A stretch of 13,512 nucleotides of DNA from contig JBFHRO010000080.1 in NCBI GenBank assembly GCA_041591635.1, positions 1 to 13,512 of the forward strand, read 5' to 3'. Position 1 is the first letter of the stretch, and the number at the start of each line of letters is the position of its first letter. Origin of the DNA: JACKOD01 sp041591635. Lineage in GTDB: Bacteria; Pseudomonadota; Gammaproteobacteria; Pseudomonadales; Oleiphilaceae. Under the pieces are notes generated by a model. The model saw only the letters and a program-made list of their open reading frames with translations, had not been told where the DNA came from and did not search any database. The position numbers were made by a program, and so were the translations under genes. Shown here in pieces: positions 1 to 7,702 of this stretch.

Positions 1-371
1 GTCCAATAGTAGCTTACGCTGTTGTTTTCTACATCCTGGGCGTCGAAGCTTGAAGCGGTAAAGTAGATCTTTCCATCGCGAACGATGTAGGTGTAGAGAT
101 AGGCAAAGCCTCCCAGTCGTGCATGGGAGGAAAAGCGGTCGAGGTTTTTTTGATCTTCAGTGCGGCTGATGCTGGTGGCATCCAGTGTTCTGTCATGAAA
201 GTCTTCAGGAAGAAGACTGGGAAGTTCACGGACGGCGGCAAGCAACCGATTATCGACGGCGCGCAAGGTATCGTACTGAATGAACATAAGCCAAACTGCC
301 GTAACAAGCAAAACGCCAATTACGTAAAAGGCGCCCGCAAAGGCTAACTGTCCTTGGCCACGTAATACCAT
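1..371 (-). CDS. Membrane sensor protein, N-terminal part (cut by window edge)
   Basis: Reading the minus strand from the ATG at 371, the frame stays open to the left edge, about 123 residues. An in-frame TAA lies three codons upstream and GGA sits about 9 nt before the ATG, so the start is well fixed. The protein begins with a short polar stretch, then one hydrophobic helix at about residues 9-31, then an extracytoplasmic segment. That segment contains YLYTYIVRDGKIYFTASS (about residues 92-109), which resembles the ligand-sensing domains in front of GGDEF, histidine kinase or chemoreceptor modules. The output domain lies outside the window, so the class cannot be decided. The gene follows the transglycosylase gene on the same strand but is separated from it by a strong terminator, so it probably has its own promoter. 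No family is assigned with certainty. Confidence 0.72.
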   Translation of the reverse strand, partial: MVLRGQGQLAFAGAFYVIGVLLVTAVWLMFIQYDTLRAVDNRLLAAVRELPSLLPEDFHDRTLDATSISRTEDQKNLDRFSSHARLGGFAYLYTYIVRDGKIYFTASSFDAQDVENNSVSYYW

Positions 372-412
372 CGATACTTATCCGTAAGAGCGCACCACAT
401 TAACAGCATAAG

Positions 413-434
413 AAAAAAAGAACGAAGCCGTTCT
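413..434 (-). terminator. Rho-independent terminator of the transglycosylase gene
   Basis: On the minus strand a perfect 6-bp stem (AGAACG / CGTTCT) with a GCTT loop runs directly into a run of seven T residues. It lies 47 bp past the stop codon of the transglycosylase gene (481-1500) and ahead of the sensor gene starting at 371. It should end transcription of the former and insulate the latter. Confidence 0.85.
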
Positions 435-480
435 CGCCTGGAGACTGGTTATTGGCTCACTGGCAACCACTGAAAGCGGT

Positions 481-1500
481 TCAAGCAAAATAGCGGCGCC
501 CAATTTCCTCGTAGTTCGCCACAATACGGCTTAAATAGCGTGCCGTTTCTTCGATGCCGGGCAGCATGCCGTAGTTAGTATAGATGATTTCATTTGTCCA
601 GGTGCGCTTTAGACCGGCATTGTAAGCGGCTGCGGCAGTCAGAATGTTGCCATTACGCACCCGCAAGGCGTTAGCCAGCATATGCACCATGGCGAAAATG
701 GGTTTCTTGTAGGTCAGGCGTTCGTCAAAGTTCATGTAGAACTCGGCCTTGCCAAAAATATCGTCGTTACCCAATTCACGCGAGTTGGTTTCAATATAGG
801 TAATATAGTTGTCACGAGCCACTTCGATACGCTTAAACATCGCTTTTAAATGGGCGTCTCTTTCGAGTTGAGCCTGGGCTTCTTTTTGCACGGCCTTGCC
901 TTCGGCCAGCAGTTGCAGGCTTTCCTCCAGGGTAAACCGGGCCAGGTGACGAGTATCCCGGCGGTACTGATTTCTCTCTTGCACAAGTATTCGATACTGT
1001 GTCAGGGAGTCCGCCAGTTCGGTTACAACATAAGGCGGAGCCTTGTGTTGTTCGAGCGATCCGGCGACTGTCATCTGGTAGGAGTTGGTCGCTGTCGATG
1101 GCATGAACTGGCAGATACCGGCCGCCAGCGAGGGCGAAATGGCCAGTTCACAAAAAAGCGATTCCGCCATGATTTGCGACATGACCCAGACAGCATCCAC
1201 AGGATACAAGCTTTTCTGCTCCTGAATCGCCAGATCAACCCAATAAATAATGTTGGTAATACGCTTTTCGAAATCAATCTTTTCAAAAGGTACTGACCAA
1301 AACTGCAGCGTCATGCCCTTGTAGTGATGCTCAAGAAAATCCAGAATGGCGCGGGCAAGTTTGTGTTTCTGATTGGCAGACAAGGGCATCGCGTCGTTTT
1401 TCTCGATGAGAAAACTCAGTGGCCTGGCCAACAGAGATGCGCTGGTTGCAGACAGACCGACCATGGCCAGTGTTTGCAGAAAGTTTCGGCGAGTTAACAT
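481..1500 (-). CDS. Periplasmic lytic transglycosylase, SLT domain with helical insert
   Basis: This 339-residue protein is predicted to cleave the glycan strands of peptidoglycan by forming 1,6-anhydromuramic acid. The N-terminus TRRNFLQ followed by a hydrophobic stretch (residues 3-25) fits a twin-arginine (Tat) signal, although Sec export is not excluded. The SLT fold is shown by MAESLF with the likely catalytic Glu113, GICQFMPSTA at 128-137 and AAYNAG at 291-296. In classical Slt domains the catalytic Glu and the AYNAG motif are roughly 75-100 residues apart. Here the gap is about 180, because a charged, helix-prone segment (about 145-245, rich in Glu, Gln and Arg) is inserted. The ATG at 1500 begins the Tat-like motif directly, which supports it, but the ribosome binding site is weak. 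The gene stands alone, with a terminator at 413-434. Confidence 0.88.
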   Translation of the reverse strand: MLTRRNFLQTLAMVGLSATSASLLARPLSFLIEKNDAMPLSANQKHKLARAILDFLEHHYKGMTLQFWSVPFEKIDFEKRITNIIYWVDLAIQEQKSLYPVDAVWVMSQIMAESLFCELAISPSLAAGICQFMPSTATNSYQMTVAGSLEQHKAPPYVVTELADSLTQYRILVQERNQYRRDTRHLARFTLEESLQLLAEGKAVQKEAQAQLERDAHLKAMFKRIEVARDNYITYIETNSRELGNDDIFGKAEFYMNFDERLTYKKPIFAMVHMLANALRVRNGNILTAAAAYNAGLKRTWTNEIIYTNYGMLPGIEETARYLSRIVANYEEIGRRYFA

Positions 1501-1546
1501 TGGGAACCCGTTGCTGCATGGGGTTTAGTAAAAGCGGTATGCCACC

Positions 1547-1574
1547 ATGCTAAAGCGTTGGTGAAATTATTCAA
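1547..1574 (-). promoter_or_regulatory. Possible sigma70 promoter of the transglycosylase gene
   Basis: On the minus strand TTGAAT (1574-1569) and TAGCAT (1552-1547) are separated by 16 bp, each matching four of six consensus bases. They lie about 50 bp before the ATG at 1500. The assignment rests only on motif matching, and chance occurrence is quite possible. Confidence 0.3.
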
Positions 1575-1698
1575 GGTGAATCGCCGGACTCACTGCGGCT
1601 CGCCGTGCATTTTGTTTTTGCAGATTGCCTGGCGTTAGTTGACTATAGGCAGCCAGGGGCCGCGTGGCCCGGGCAACTTTTCACAATGGCACGCAATC

Positions 1699-2016
1699 AT
1701 GAATCAGTCTCAAGATAAAAACCCGTTGCAGGGTGTTACGCTCGAAGCCATGCTCACTGGCCTGGTTGAAAAACTTGGCTGGGAATATCTTGGCAAACAA
1801 ATAGCGGTTCGGTGTTTTTTGCATGACCCCAGTATCAAGTCCAGTCTGGTGTTTTTGCGCCGTACCCCTTGGGCGCGTGCAAAGCTGGAGCAGCTATACC
1901 TTCGGACGCTAACCAAAGGCAAAGCACCGTCTGTGTTGTCACTTAATAAAAAGTCAGATCGGGAAACCGTACCTGTACCAGCACCGGTAAATCCGTCAAT
2001 CTGGAAGAAAACCTAA
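1699..2016 (+). CDS. VF530/DUF2132 family small DNA-binding protein
   Basis: This encodes a 105-residue protein. The core, from KNPLQGVTLEAML through GWEYLGKQIAVRCF and DPSIKSSLVFLRRTPWAR to about residue 70, is the typical full-length VF530 (DUF2132) fold, a small helical domain. From the structure-based description of the family I take it to bind DNA; the cellular role is unknown. The last 35 residues are a polar, Pro/Val-rich tail beyond the usual domain end. The same frame stays open upstream to a TTG at 1639. I chose the ATG at 1699 because the family signature starts within a few residues of it and the upstream codons encode a low-complexity Gly/Pro stretch. The hydrolase gene follows on the same strand after 49 bp containing a hairpin, so co-transcription is plausible but may be attenuated. 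Confidence 0.87.
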   Translation: MNQSQDKNPLQGVTLEAMLTGLVEKLGWEYLGKQIAVRCFLHDPSIKSSLVFLRRTPWARAKLEQLYLRTLTKGKAPSVLSLNKKSDRETVPVPAPVNPSIWKKT

Positions 2017-2020
2017 CAGG

Positions 2021-2040
2021 GCTGAAAAACAGATTTCAGC
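2021..2040 (+). terminator. Hairpin between VF530 and hydrolase genes (possible attenuator)
   Basis: A perfect 7-bp inverted repeat, GCTGAAA / TTTCAGC with a 6-nt loop, starts 4 bases after the VF530 stop codon. It can be extended by CAG/CTG beyond one mismatch. No proper T-run follows (ACTGTTTCC), so it is a poor intrinsic terminator. It may protect an mRNA 3' end or partly uncouple the two genes. Confidence 0.35.
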
Positions 2041-2065
2041 ACTGTTTCCGTGGAAGCCGCTGTCT

Positions 2066-2953
2066 ATGGAAGAACCTGTCATTTTTACCTCGGACGAGAA
2101 CTCCCTGGTGGGAATCGTCCACGTGCCGCCAACGCTTGTGACCACCACAGGTGTGGTGATCGTTGTGGGCGGGCCACAAACGAGAGTGGGCAGTCATCGC
2201 CAGTTTGTGCTCCTGGCGCGTGCCTTGTGCCAAGCCGGTATCGCGGTGTTTCGTTATGACCAGCACGGAATGGGGGATAGCGAAGGCGAGCCGGGTACCT
2301 TCCTTGATGGTTGCCCCGATTTACAGGCGGCCATCGACACGTTTCGGCACAAAGTGCCAGCACTTGAAGGGGTTGCCTTGTGGGGATTGTGCGACGCGGC
2401 CTCGCAAATTCTGATGTACCTGAGTGTTGCGAAAGCCCCAGCTGTGAGCCGGCTCTTCCTGCTTAACCCCTGGGTACGCCAGTCGCAGTCTGAGGCCCGG
2501 GTGTATCTTGGAAGTTACTACTGGCGCCGTCTTAAAGATCCGCAATTCTGGAAAAAGCTGGGTGGACTGCGATTCGACTGGCGAACCTCGCTGCGTGATT
2601 TTTTCCTCACCGTTGGCAAGGCGTTGCGCCACAGAAAAAACCGGGGGAGCGAAGAAACAGCCAATCGCGCCGATTGGCAAGGCTTTACCGAAGCGAATTA
2701 CCTTGACGCCATGTACAAGGGCCTTGCCTCCTTTTCGGGGGAGTGTTACCTGATTTTAAGTGGCAATGACCTTACGGCGGATGAGTTTCGGTTGCTGGCC
2801 AGGGATGATTCGGCATGGAGCCGGCTGCTGGCGCAGAAGGTGACCCAAACGCTCACCGTTGCCCATGCCAATCACACCTTTTCCAGTGCCGCCTGGCGGG
2901 CAGAGGTTGAGGCATTTTGCCTGGCAAAGATGAGTACAAACAACGCGAAATAA
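2066..2953 (+). CDS. Exosortase A system-associated hydrolase 1 (alpha/beta hydrolase)
   Basis: This 295-residue alpha/beta hydrolase resembles the hydr1 family found beside exosortase A/PEP-CTERM and exopolysaccharide genes. The substrate of the family is unknown. Family marks are GGPQTRVGSHRQFVLLARAL (35-54), YDQHGMGDSEG (64-74) and the nucleophile elbow LWGLCDAAS (105-113). Here Cys109 replaces the usual Ser, as I recall for this family. Asp235 (SGNDLT) and His270 (ANHTFSS) can complete a Cys-Asp-His triad. There is no signal peptide, so it is probably cytoplasmic. The ATG at 2066 has GGAAG 9 nt upstream. The last 82 bp overlap the 3' end of the convergent O-antigen ligase-like gene. No exosortase, PEP-CTERM protein or companion hydrolase 2 is in the window. 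Confidence 0.87.
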   Translation: MEEPVIFTSDENSLVGIVHVPPTLVTTTGVVIVVGGPQTRVGSHRQFVLLARALCQAGIAVFRYDQHGMGDSEGEPGTFLDGCPDLQAAIDTFRHKVPALEGVALWGLCDAASQILMYLSVAKAPAVSRLFLLNPWVRQSQSEARVYLGSYYWRRLKDPQFWKKLGGLRFDWRTSLRDFFLTVGKALRHRKNRGSEETANRADWQGFTEANYLDAMYKGLASFSGECYLILSGNDLTADEFRLLARDDSAWSRLLAQKVTQTLTVAHANHTFSSAAWRAEVEAFCLAKMSTNNAK

Positions 2954-5214
2954 AAGAGGGTGGCCGGTCGTGGTGAATCAAGCGGGCTGCCAAACAAACC
3001 AAAGACCAATAAGGCTGAAACACCTGTCATGAGGGCAGCATGGAGACTCGTCAGTACTGGCGAAGCTTGTTGACGCACTATCAGGGTGTTGATCAGTGCC
3101 CAGGCGAGTGCCGCCGCAAATACGAGCAAACCGATCAGCCCGAAATCGTAGGCTATGTTTAACCACTGATTTTTGACGTGCCATGGCAAGTGCATAAAGT
3201 CGTTATAAAAATACCATCGGTCGAGGCCGGCACTGAAATCGCCGTTGTGGATCAGATTGGTGGAATCGGGAAGTGCCGTCAAACGGATGTCGTCAACCGC
3301 AATAATCTCCCCCTGACCAAGATTTCTGAAGGTAATGAGGGTCGGCCAGCGCGCCGTGACAGGTTTGTTGCCGACCTTCGCTGAGTTGATGATGGTGCTG
3401 ACCGGCTGCCATGCTTCCTGCTCCGTTGAGAGTTTCAGTGCCTTGATGGCGCAGTTGGGCATAAAATTCGACGCGTAGATCAGGTTGCGTTCACACAGAT
3501 AGATGCCGATGGTCGCTGACGCACTGATCTTGACGTTAAAGCTAATCTGGTAGTCCTGATCGGGCCGGATGCTGAGTCTTTGCCCAAAAATCAGATCTTT
3601 CCCTTCTGACAGGCGCAAAAAGTGATTGCCTGCGCTGTCGGACGCAAGTCCGAAGCCACCCACCTCACGCATGAGATCGGGGTAGTTGATGGCATAGTGA
3701 CTGGCAAAGCTTCCTGGTTCCATGCCCGTCAAGAGGTGTTCTGATGACATATCGAAGCTATCGACCACGTGGCGCCAGTGATCAAGCCGGGATTCAAGAT
3801 CGACTTTGACGCCCTGAATCCGTGCATTGATCTGGTAGCCGCCGGTGGCAATACCGATAACAAGACTTGCGACCAGAATGCACGAAACCACCATGGCGTG
3901 ACGCAAAAAAGCGCCGGGAAATCGGCCCGGCTTATGGGCCGCAAACACGCATAGCAAGGCCGTCAGAAAGGCGATGATGGCGCCCGTCAATACCACCGGA
4001 TCCGGAGTAATCCAGCGGCTGTTAAGGTGCCCGTACAGGAGCAGTGTTAACCCGGCGCCAGTCATTAGCAGAGCGAGCGCATGAACGACCACACTCCTGC
4101 CGGCCAGCGTGAAAAGCAGGGTGCCTGCCAGTGCGCATCCGTATCCGAGCATGCCGAAATAGCTGCCTGCCCTGAAGACGAAAACACCGCAGGCCAGTGC
4201 CACCAGCAGCAAAGTGATCGGCATCACATGAGCACGCAAGGCACCCAATGTTGAGCGCACATAAAAAAGCCCAAAGACTAGCGTGGCAACAAGCATGGCT
4301 ACGTATGTCGAGCGCGTAAAACCCACGAGGATGCAATAAGCGCAGGCGACCACTGACGCCATGGCAAACAGCTTGAGCCAATAGGAGCGAAAGGCGAACA
4401 AGGCTCCCAGAGCCCCGGAAAACAACAGGATCATCATGCCGTCAATGGACTCGCCGCCGGTATGCATGTCACTAAACCAGCCGGTAATTCGATAGGATGA
4501 GGTAAAGTCGAGTAATGACGTGGCAATGTGATACCAAGGAGCCCCGGTCAGAATGAGGTGTAATGTGTGACGTTCCCACAGAATGATTCCACCAAGCAGT
4601 AACGCTGCAACACAAAAGCCGCCCAGCAACAGACGCGGCGCCGCCTGGGGGGCTTGGCGGTAATGGTGTTGCCAAAGCAGTGCCAAAAACAGGCCCCAGA
4701 GCAGCCCCTTGGTTACTTTGTAGCCCCAAAGCGGACTGTAATAAGCATTGGTCGACAGGGGGCTAACGAGTTCGACCCAGGTGTCTGGCGGCACCAGCGT
4801 CATCGTCAGCATGCCAATCAACACGGCAAGTGCGATTCGCAATCCTGCTGAAAGCAGGCTGAAGCCGGCGCCAAGCGTGCCATTGCACAAACCGGCGGCC
4901 AGGGTCATGTAGATGAAATAGTCGAGTTCGTTGAAAACGGGGCGACCACTATAAGGGGTCAAATCAAGCCCGACATACAGGCCCGGTAGAATCAAGAGCC
5001 AAACGGCGGGCACAGCGAGCAACAACAGGAAGTAGAGCGCCAGAGCGATGCAAAGCGCCATTTCAAACACCGGGAAGCTGAGGGCGTGGTAACCTAGCCA
5101 AGTGGCCAGGCTGGCGCCGGCAACGACTTGTATCGCGCGCGCCGCCAGTGAAACCGGAGATCTCCTGAGGCGGCCTTGCCAGAGAGTTGATTCTGTCTGT
5201 CCTTGATTAACCAT
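2872..5214 (-). CDS. O-antigen ligase/polymerase-like membrane protein with periplasmic insert
   Basis: This 780-residue polytopic membrane protein is predicted to join or polymerise lipid-linked glycans at the periplasmic face of the inner membrane. About a dozen hydrophobic segments fill residues 25-460. A loop with RLDHWRHVVDSF (476-487) resembles the Arg/His-containing periplasmic loop of Wzy/WaaL proteins. Residues 519-684 form a beta-rich insert ending in LIHNGDFSAGLDRW and HLPWHVKNQW. NGDFSxGLxxW is the pattern that opens many CBM4/9-type carbohydrate-binding domains. Hydrophobic segments then return, with DSPRPATLFYFA (746-757) near the end. The ATG at 5214 has AAGG 8 nt upstream. A TTG at 5232 with AGGA 9 nt upstream is an equally possible start adding six residues. 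The gene is divergent from the lyase-like gene at 5283 and overlaps the hydrolase gene by 82 bp at its 3' end. Confidence 0.83.
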   Translation of the reverse strand: MVNQGQTESTLWQGRLRRSPVSLAARAIQVVAGASLATWLGYHALSFPVFEMALCIALALYFLLLLAVPAVWLLILPGLYVGLDLTPYSGRPVFNELDYFIYMTLAAGLCNGTLGAGFSLLSAGLRIALAVLIGMLTMTLVPPDTWVELVSPLSTNAYYSPLWGYKVTKGLLWGLFLALLWQHHYRQAPQAAPRLLLGGFCVAALLLGGIILWERHTLHLILTGAPWYHIATSLLDFTSSYRITGWFSDMHTGGESIDGMMILLFSGALGALFAFRSYWLKLFAMASVVACAYCILVGFTRSTYVAMLVATLVFGLFYVRSTLGALRAHVMPITLLLVALACGVFVFRAGSYFGMLGYGCALAGTLLFTLAGRSVVVHALALLMTGAGLTLLLYGHLNSRWITPDPVVLTGAIIAFLTALLCVFAAHKPGRFPGAFLRHAMVVSCILVASLVIGIATGGYQINARIQGVKVDLESRLDHWRHVVDSFDMSSEHLLTGMEPGSFASHYAINYPDLMREVGGFGLASDSAGNHFLRLSEGKDLIFGQRLSIRPDQDYQISFNVKISASATIGIYLCERNLIYASNFMPNCAIKALKLSTEQEAWQPVSTIINSAKVGNKPVTARWPTLITFRNLGQGEIIAVDDIRLTALPDSTNLIHNGDFSAGLDRWYFYNDFMHLPWHVKNQWLNIAYDFGLIGLLVFAAALAWALINTLIVRQQASPVLTSLHAALMTGVSALLVFGLFGSPLDSPRPATLFYFALFVLIFARQNASTSARQAALEKV

Positions 5215-5224
5215 CAATCGGGCC

Positions 5225-5252
5225 TTGCTCAAATAGGGCTATCCTGCATAAT
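5225..5252 (+). promoter_or_regulatory. Possible promoter of the heparinase-like gene
   Basis: TTGCTC (5225-5230) and CATAAT (5247-5252) are separated by 16 bp; the -10 matches five of six consensus bases and the -35 three. Transcription would start near 5259, leaving a short leader before the ATG at 5283. The -35 lies next to the possible TTG start of the divergent polymerase-like gene, so the two genes may compete for this short region. I saw no convincing promoter on the other strand. Confidence 0.35.
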
Positions 5253-5282
5253 CGACCGGCATGGATTGCCATTGGGGGAAAA

Positions 5283-7652
5283 ATGTCTGCACAAAACCAG
5301 CGTTCGACAGTCTCCGTGCGGGTGCGCCTGGTGCGCGCGCTGCTACTTCTGGGGGGAACGCTCCTGAGTGCTGCAATCATCACCGGAGCGATATTGCACC
5401 GGGAGGCCGCAAACGAGCATCGCAGTTACCTGCAAACGCTGGAAGTGTATCTGAACCGTGTGGGTATTTCATTCTCGACACCTTTTCTTACTCTCAATGC
5501 CCACTATCCTCGGGTATTACCGGCGATTCTTGATACCGCGAAGATTGAGGGCCTGTTGCGAACCGAGTTTGGCATTGATCTAAGCCAGCAGTGTAAAAAG
5601 CCGGGATTGTATTGGAGCACCACTTGCCTTGCGCATGATGCCTCTGCAGCGCTGACCCTGGGCGAGGTTTACGACACGCTGGCACAGTTTACCGTCAGTT
5701 CGCCTTCCCTCGACGATCGGGCGTCCACGGCCTGGCAACTCGCACTTTTATATGACCAGGTCGCCAAGTACCGTCATGACCATCCGGTGCAAGACCAGGT
5801 CATTCGGCAAAAATTGCGCACGGCCTTGCATGAACACCTGCAGTTGCTGGACACCGATGGCGCCTCGCTCTGGCATGGGCGCTTTACGCTTGCATGCCAT
5901 GCCTGGCTGCTGGCCGTCGTTATTGCCGAAGACGATGCGCTGCTCCTGCAACGTGCCCATCGTCATTTCATGAACTCGGCTCAGGCACTTGCCCTTACCG
6001 AAGCCTGGCCTGAAGGCTACAACTACTGGATCAACAACCGCGCACTGCCGTTTGCGCTGGCAAGCGCCGCCTACATTTATGGCACGACAGATGAGGCAGG
6101 TGCGACATACCTTAAGCACATACTGGCGCGCAATATCCGCTGGCACATCTATATGACCCGTCCGGATCACAGAATCGATCCCATTGGTGATGAGGGGCCT
6201 CGGGTCGATCTCAAAGATGAGACGCGGCCATACATAGATCTTGCCACACGCTTGACCAATGATCCGGTAGGGGCAACTTATTCGAGTTATCTGTACAACC
6301 TGCACAAGGCGGACAGTTACTACAGTGGCTATCGTTGGCTGGCACCACTGATACGATCCTGGGTTCGTCCGCTTGCAGATCCTGGCAAATCCCTTGCCCT
6401 GTTCGAGGGGGTTTTGCCCCTACACGAAGTATTTGGCGCGGACGCATACAACCAGATCGTCATTCTTGAAGGCTGGGGCCCGGACGACGCACAACTGCGT
6501 ATTCGGGCGGGAGATCAATTCACGCATCACCAGCATTATGACGCCGGGCATTTTACGCTGTTCAAGTCGAAGCCCATCATGGTGGATGCAAGCACCTACA
6601 GCAGTATGTTTACAGACAACCGCCTCTTTAAAGGGGTACAAACCCTGAGCAAAAACAGCCTGCTTGTGATGCAGCCCGGTGCTGACTACCAACCCAATCA
6701 CCTGTTTGCCAGGAACATCAACAGCGGCGGGCAACGCCTGAGCATGCCCACCGGAAGTGCCCTGACCAGTGTCGCGCACTGGCAGCAACAATTGCGGGGG
6801 CGCGCCTATCTCAAACGGGCCAACCTGCTGCGGGCGTGGCATTCGTCCAACGCACATCTGGTTGAAATTGACATGACCGATGCCTACCCCAACCAGCGCA
6901 ACCGATCGGGAAGCCAGGTGTCGGTATCGTCCATCCAGCGTTTGTATTTCTACCATGCAGGGCTCGGTAAATTACTGATAAAAGATGCGGTGCGTGTGGC
7001 CGGCGATGCTGAAGGACTTGCGACCAAGCAGGTTTTTCATGTTCAACACTTACCCCAGGTAACAGATATGGCGGGGCAATGGGTGGCTGGCACGCCTGGC
7101 AACGGCCTATGGCTCAACGAGGCAGCGCAGAGATCGGCTCTGCCTGTGGCGGGAGCAATGCTCTATCCGTTGATTCCTGATCCCTCCAGGCTAAAACTCG
7201 TTGGAGGTGAACGATACAAGCACTGGGTGGAAATGCTGGACTCGGCGCAGGCGCGTCAGGCGATTTTTGTAGATGACGGGTATGTGGCCAAACCCTGGTT
7301 TGATGACCCTTCATGGCGCCTGGAACTGGAGTCTGAATCTGGCGGATCAGGACGGAATCATCTGACGCTGATTGACTTGGCCCACCCGACACAGCCTCCG
7401 ACGCTAGTGCGATCGCCTGCAGGGCTCGTGCTTGACTTGACAGGCATGGTCGTGGCCTTTGTTGAATCAACCGAATCCGGTTCCACGACGGATTTGCCCA
7501 CAGTGTCGGTGAATACAGCGCCTGCGCGAGACGTTTTTGTTATTGCCAGAGCGGCGATAAAACAGGTGAATGTGCATGTAAATGGCCGCACGCAAGTGCT
7601 CAATCTGAATCAGGGGGTGGGTGTGATATCTGCGCAGCCAAACTCAAAATAA
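5283..7652 (+). CDS. Membrane-anchored heparinase II/III-like polysaccharide lyase
   Basis: This 789-residue protein has one N-terminal hydrophobic helix (about 18-38) and a large periplasmic part. Residues 120-360 look like the helical (alpha/alpha) toroid of polysaccharide lyases, with AWPEGYNYWINNRALPFALA at 241-260. The heparinase II/III-type segment follows as DQFTHHQHYDAGHFTLFKSK (411-430) and PIMVDASTY, with His415, His416, His418 and Asp420 as likely metal or catalytic residues. The C-terminal 300 residues are beta-rich. The family cleaves acidic polysaccharides by beta-elimination. Here the likely target is the cell's own polymer, since a polymerase/ligase-like gene lies divergently next to it. 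The ATG at 5283 has a strong GGGGGAA site just upstream. Actual lyase activity and the substrate are unproven; a hydrolase or a non-catalytic role is possible. Confidence 0.8.
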   Translation: MSAQNQRSTVSVRVRLVRALLLLGGTLLSAAIITGAILHREAANEHRSYLQTLEVYLNRVGISFSTPFLTLNAHYPRVLPAILDTAKIEGLLRTEFGIDLSQQCKKPGLYWSTTCLAHDASAALTLGEVYDTLAQFTVSSPSLDDRASTAWQLALLYDQVAKYRHDHPVQDQVIRQKLRTALHEHLQLLDTDGASLWHGRFTLACHAWLLAVVIAEDDALLLQRAHRHFMNSAQALALTEAWPEGYNYWINNRALPFALASAAYIYGTTDEAGATYLKHILARNIRWHIYMTRPDHRIDPIGDEGPRVDLKDETRPYIDLATRLTNDPVGATYSSYLYNLHKADSYYSGYRWLAPLIRSWVRPLADPGKSLALFEGVLPLHEVFGADAYNQIVILEGWGPDDAQLRIRAGDQFTHHQHYDAGHFTLFKSKPIMVDASTYSSMFTDNRLFKGVQTLSKNSLLVMQPGADYQPNHLFARNINSGGQRLSMPTGSALTSVAHWQQQLRGRAYLKRANLLRAWHSSNAHLVEIDMTDAYPNQRNRSGSQVSVSSIQRLYFYHAGLGKLLIKDAVRVAGDAEGLATKQVFHVQHLPQVTDMAGQWVAGTPGNGLWLNEAAQRSALPVAGAMLYPLIPDPSRLKLVGGERYKHWVEMLDSAQARQAIFVDDGYVAKPWFDDPSWRLELESESGGSGRNHLTLIDLAHPTQPPTLVRSPAGLVLDLTGMVVAFVESTESGSTTDLPTVSVNTAPARDVFVIARAAIKQVNVHVNGRTQVLNLNQGVGVISAQPNSK

Positions 7653-7673
7653 GACGATCGACTGGCCTGAGAG

Positions 7674-7702
7674 TTTATTAATTGAGAGGCAGGCGCTAGA
7701 AT
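7674..7702 (+). promoter_or_regulatory. Weak candidate promoter of the PilZ-SCO1 operon
   Basis: TAGAAT (7697-7702) matches five of six -10 consensus bases and has TTTATT 17 bp upstream, a poor -35. It overlaps a small hairpin, AATTG-CGG-CAATT (7700-7712), followed by TTTT. It lies in the 88-bp gap between the lyase-like gene and the PilZ gene, the only room for an operon promoter. Motif evidence only. Confidence 0.25.

Noticed and set aside
1630..1680. TTGACT at 1639 and GC-rich inverted repeats (CCTGGC/GCCAGG, GGGCC/GGCCC) considered as a promoter or operator before the VF530 gene
   Set aside because: No -10 element lies at a suitable distance and the repeats are only 5-6 bp long.
5748..6956. 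Long open frames on the minus strand opposite the heparinase-like gene (5748-6305 and 6420-6956)
   Set aside because: They lie wholly inside a gene with clear family motifs, have no recognisable domain, and are expected by chance opposite codon-biased coding DNA.
2066..7652. A full exosortase/PEP-CTERM sorting system
   Set aside because: No exosortase, no PEP-CTERM tail and no companion hydrolase 2 were found; only the hydr1-type hydrolase is present.
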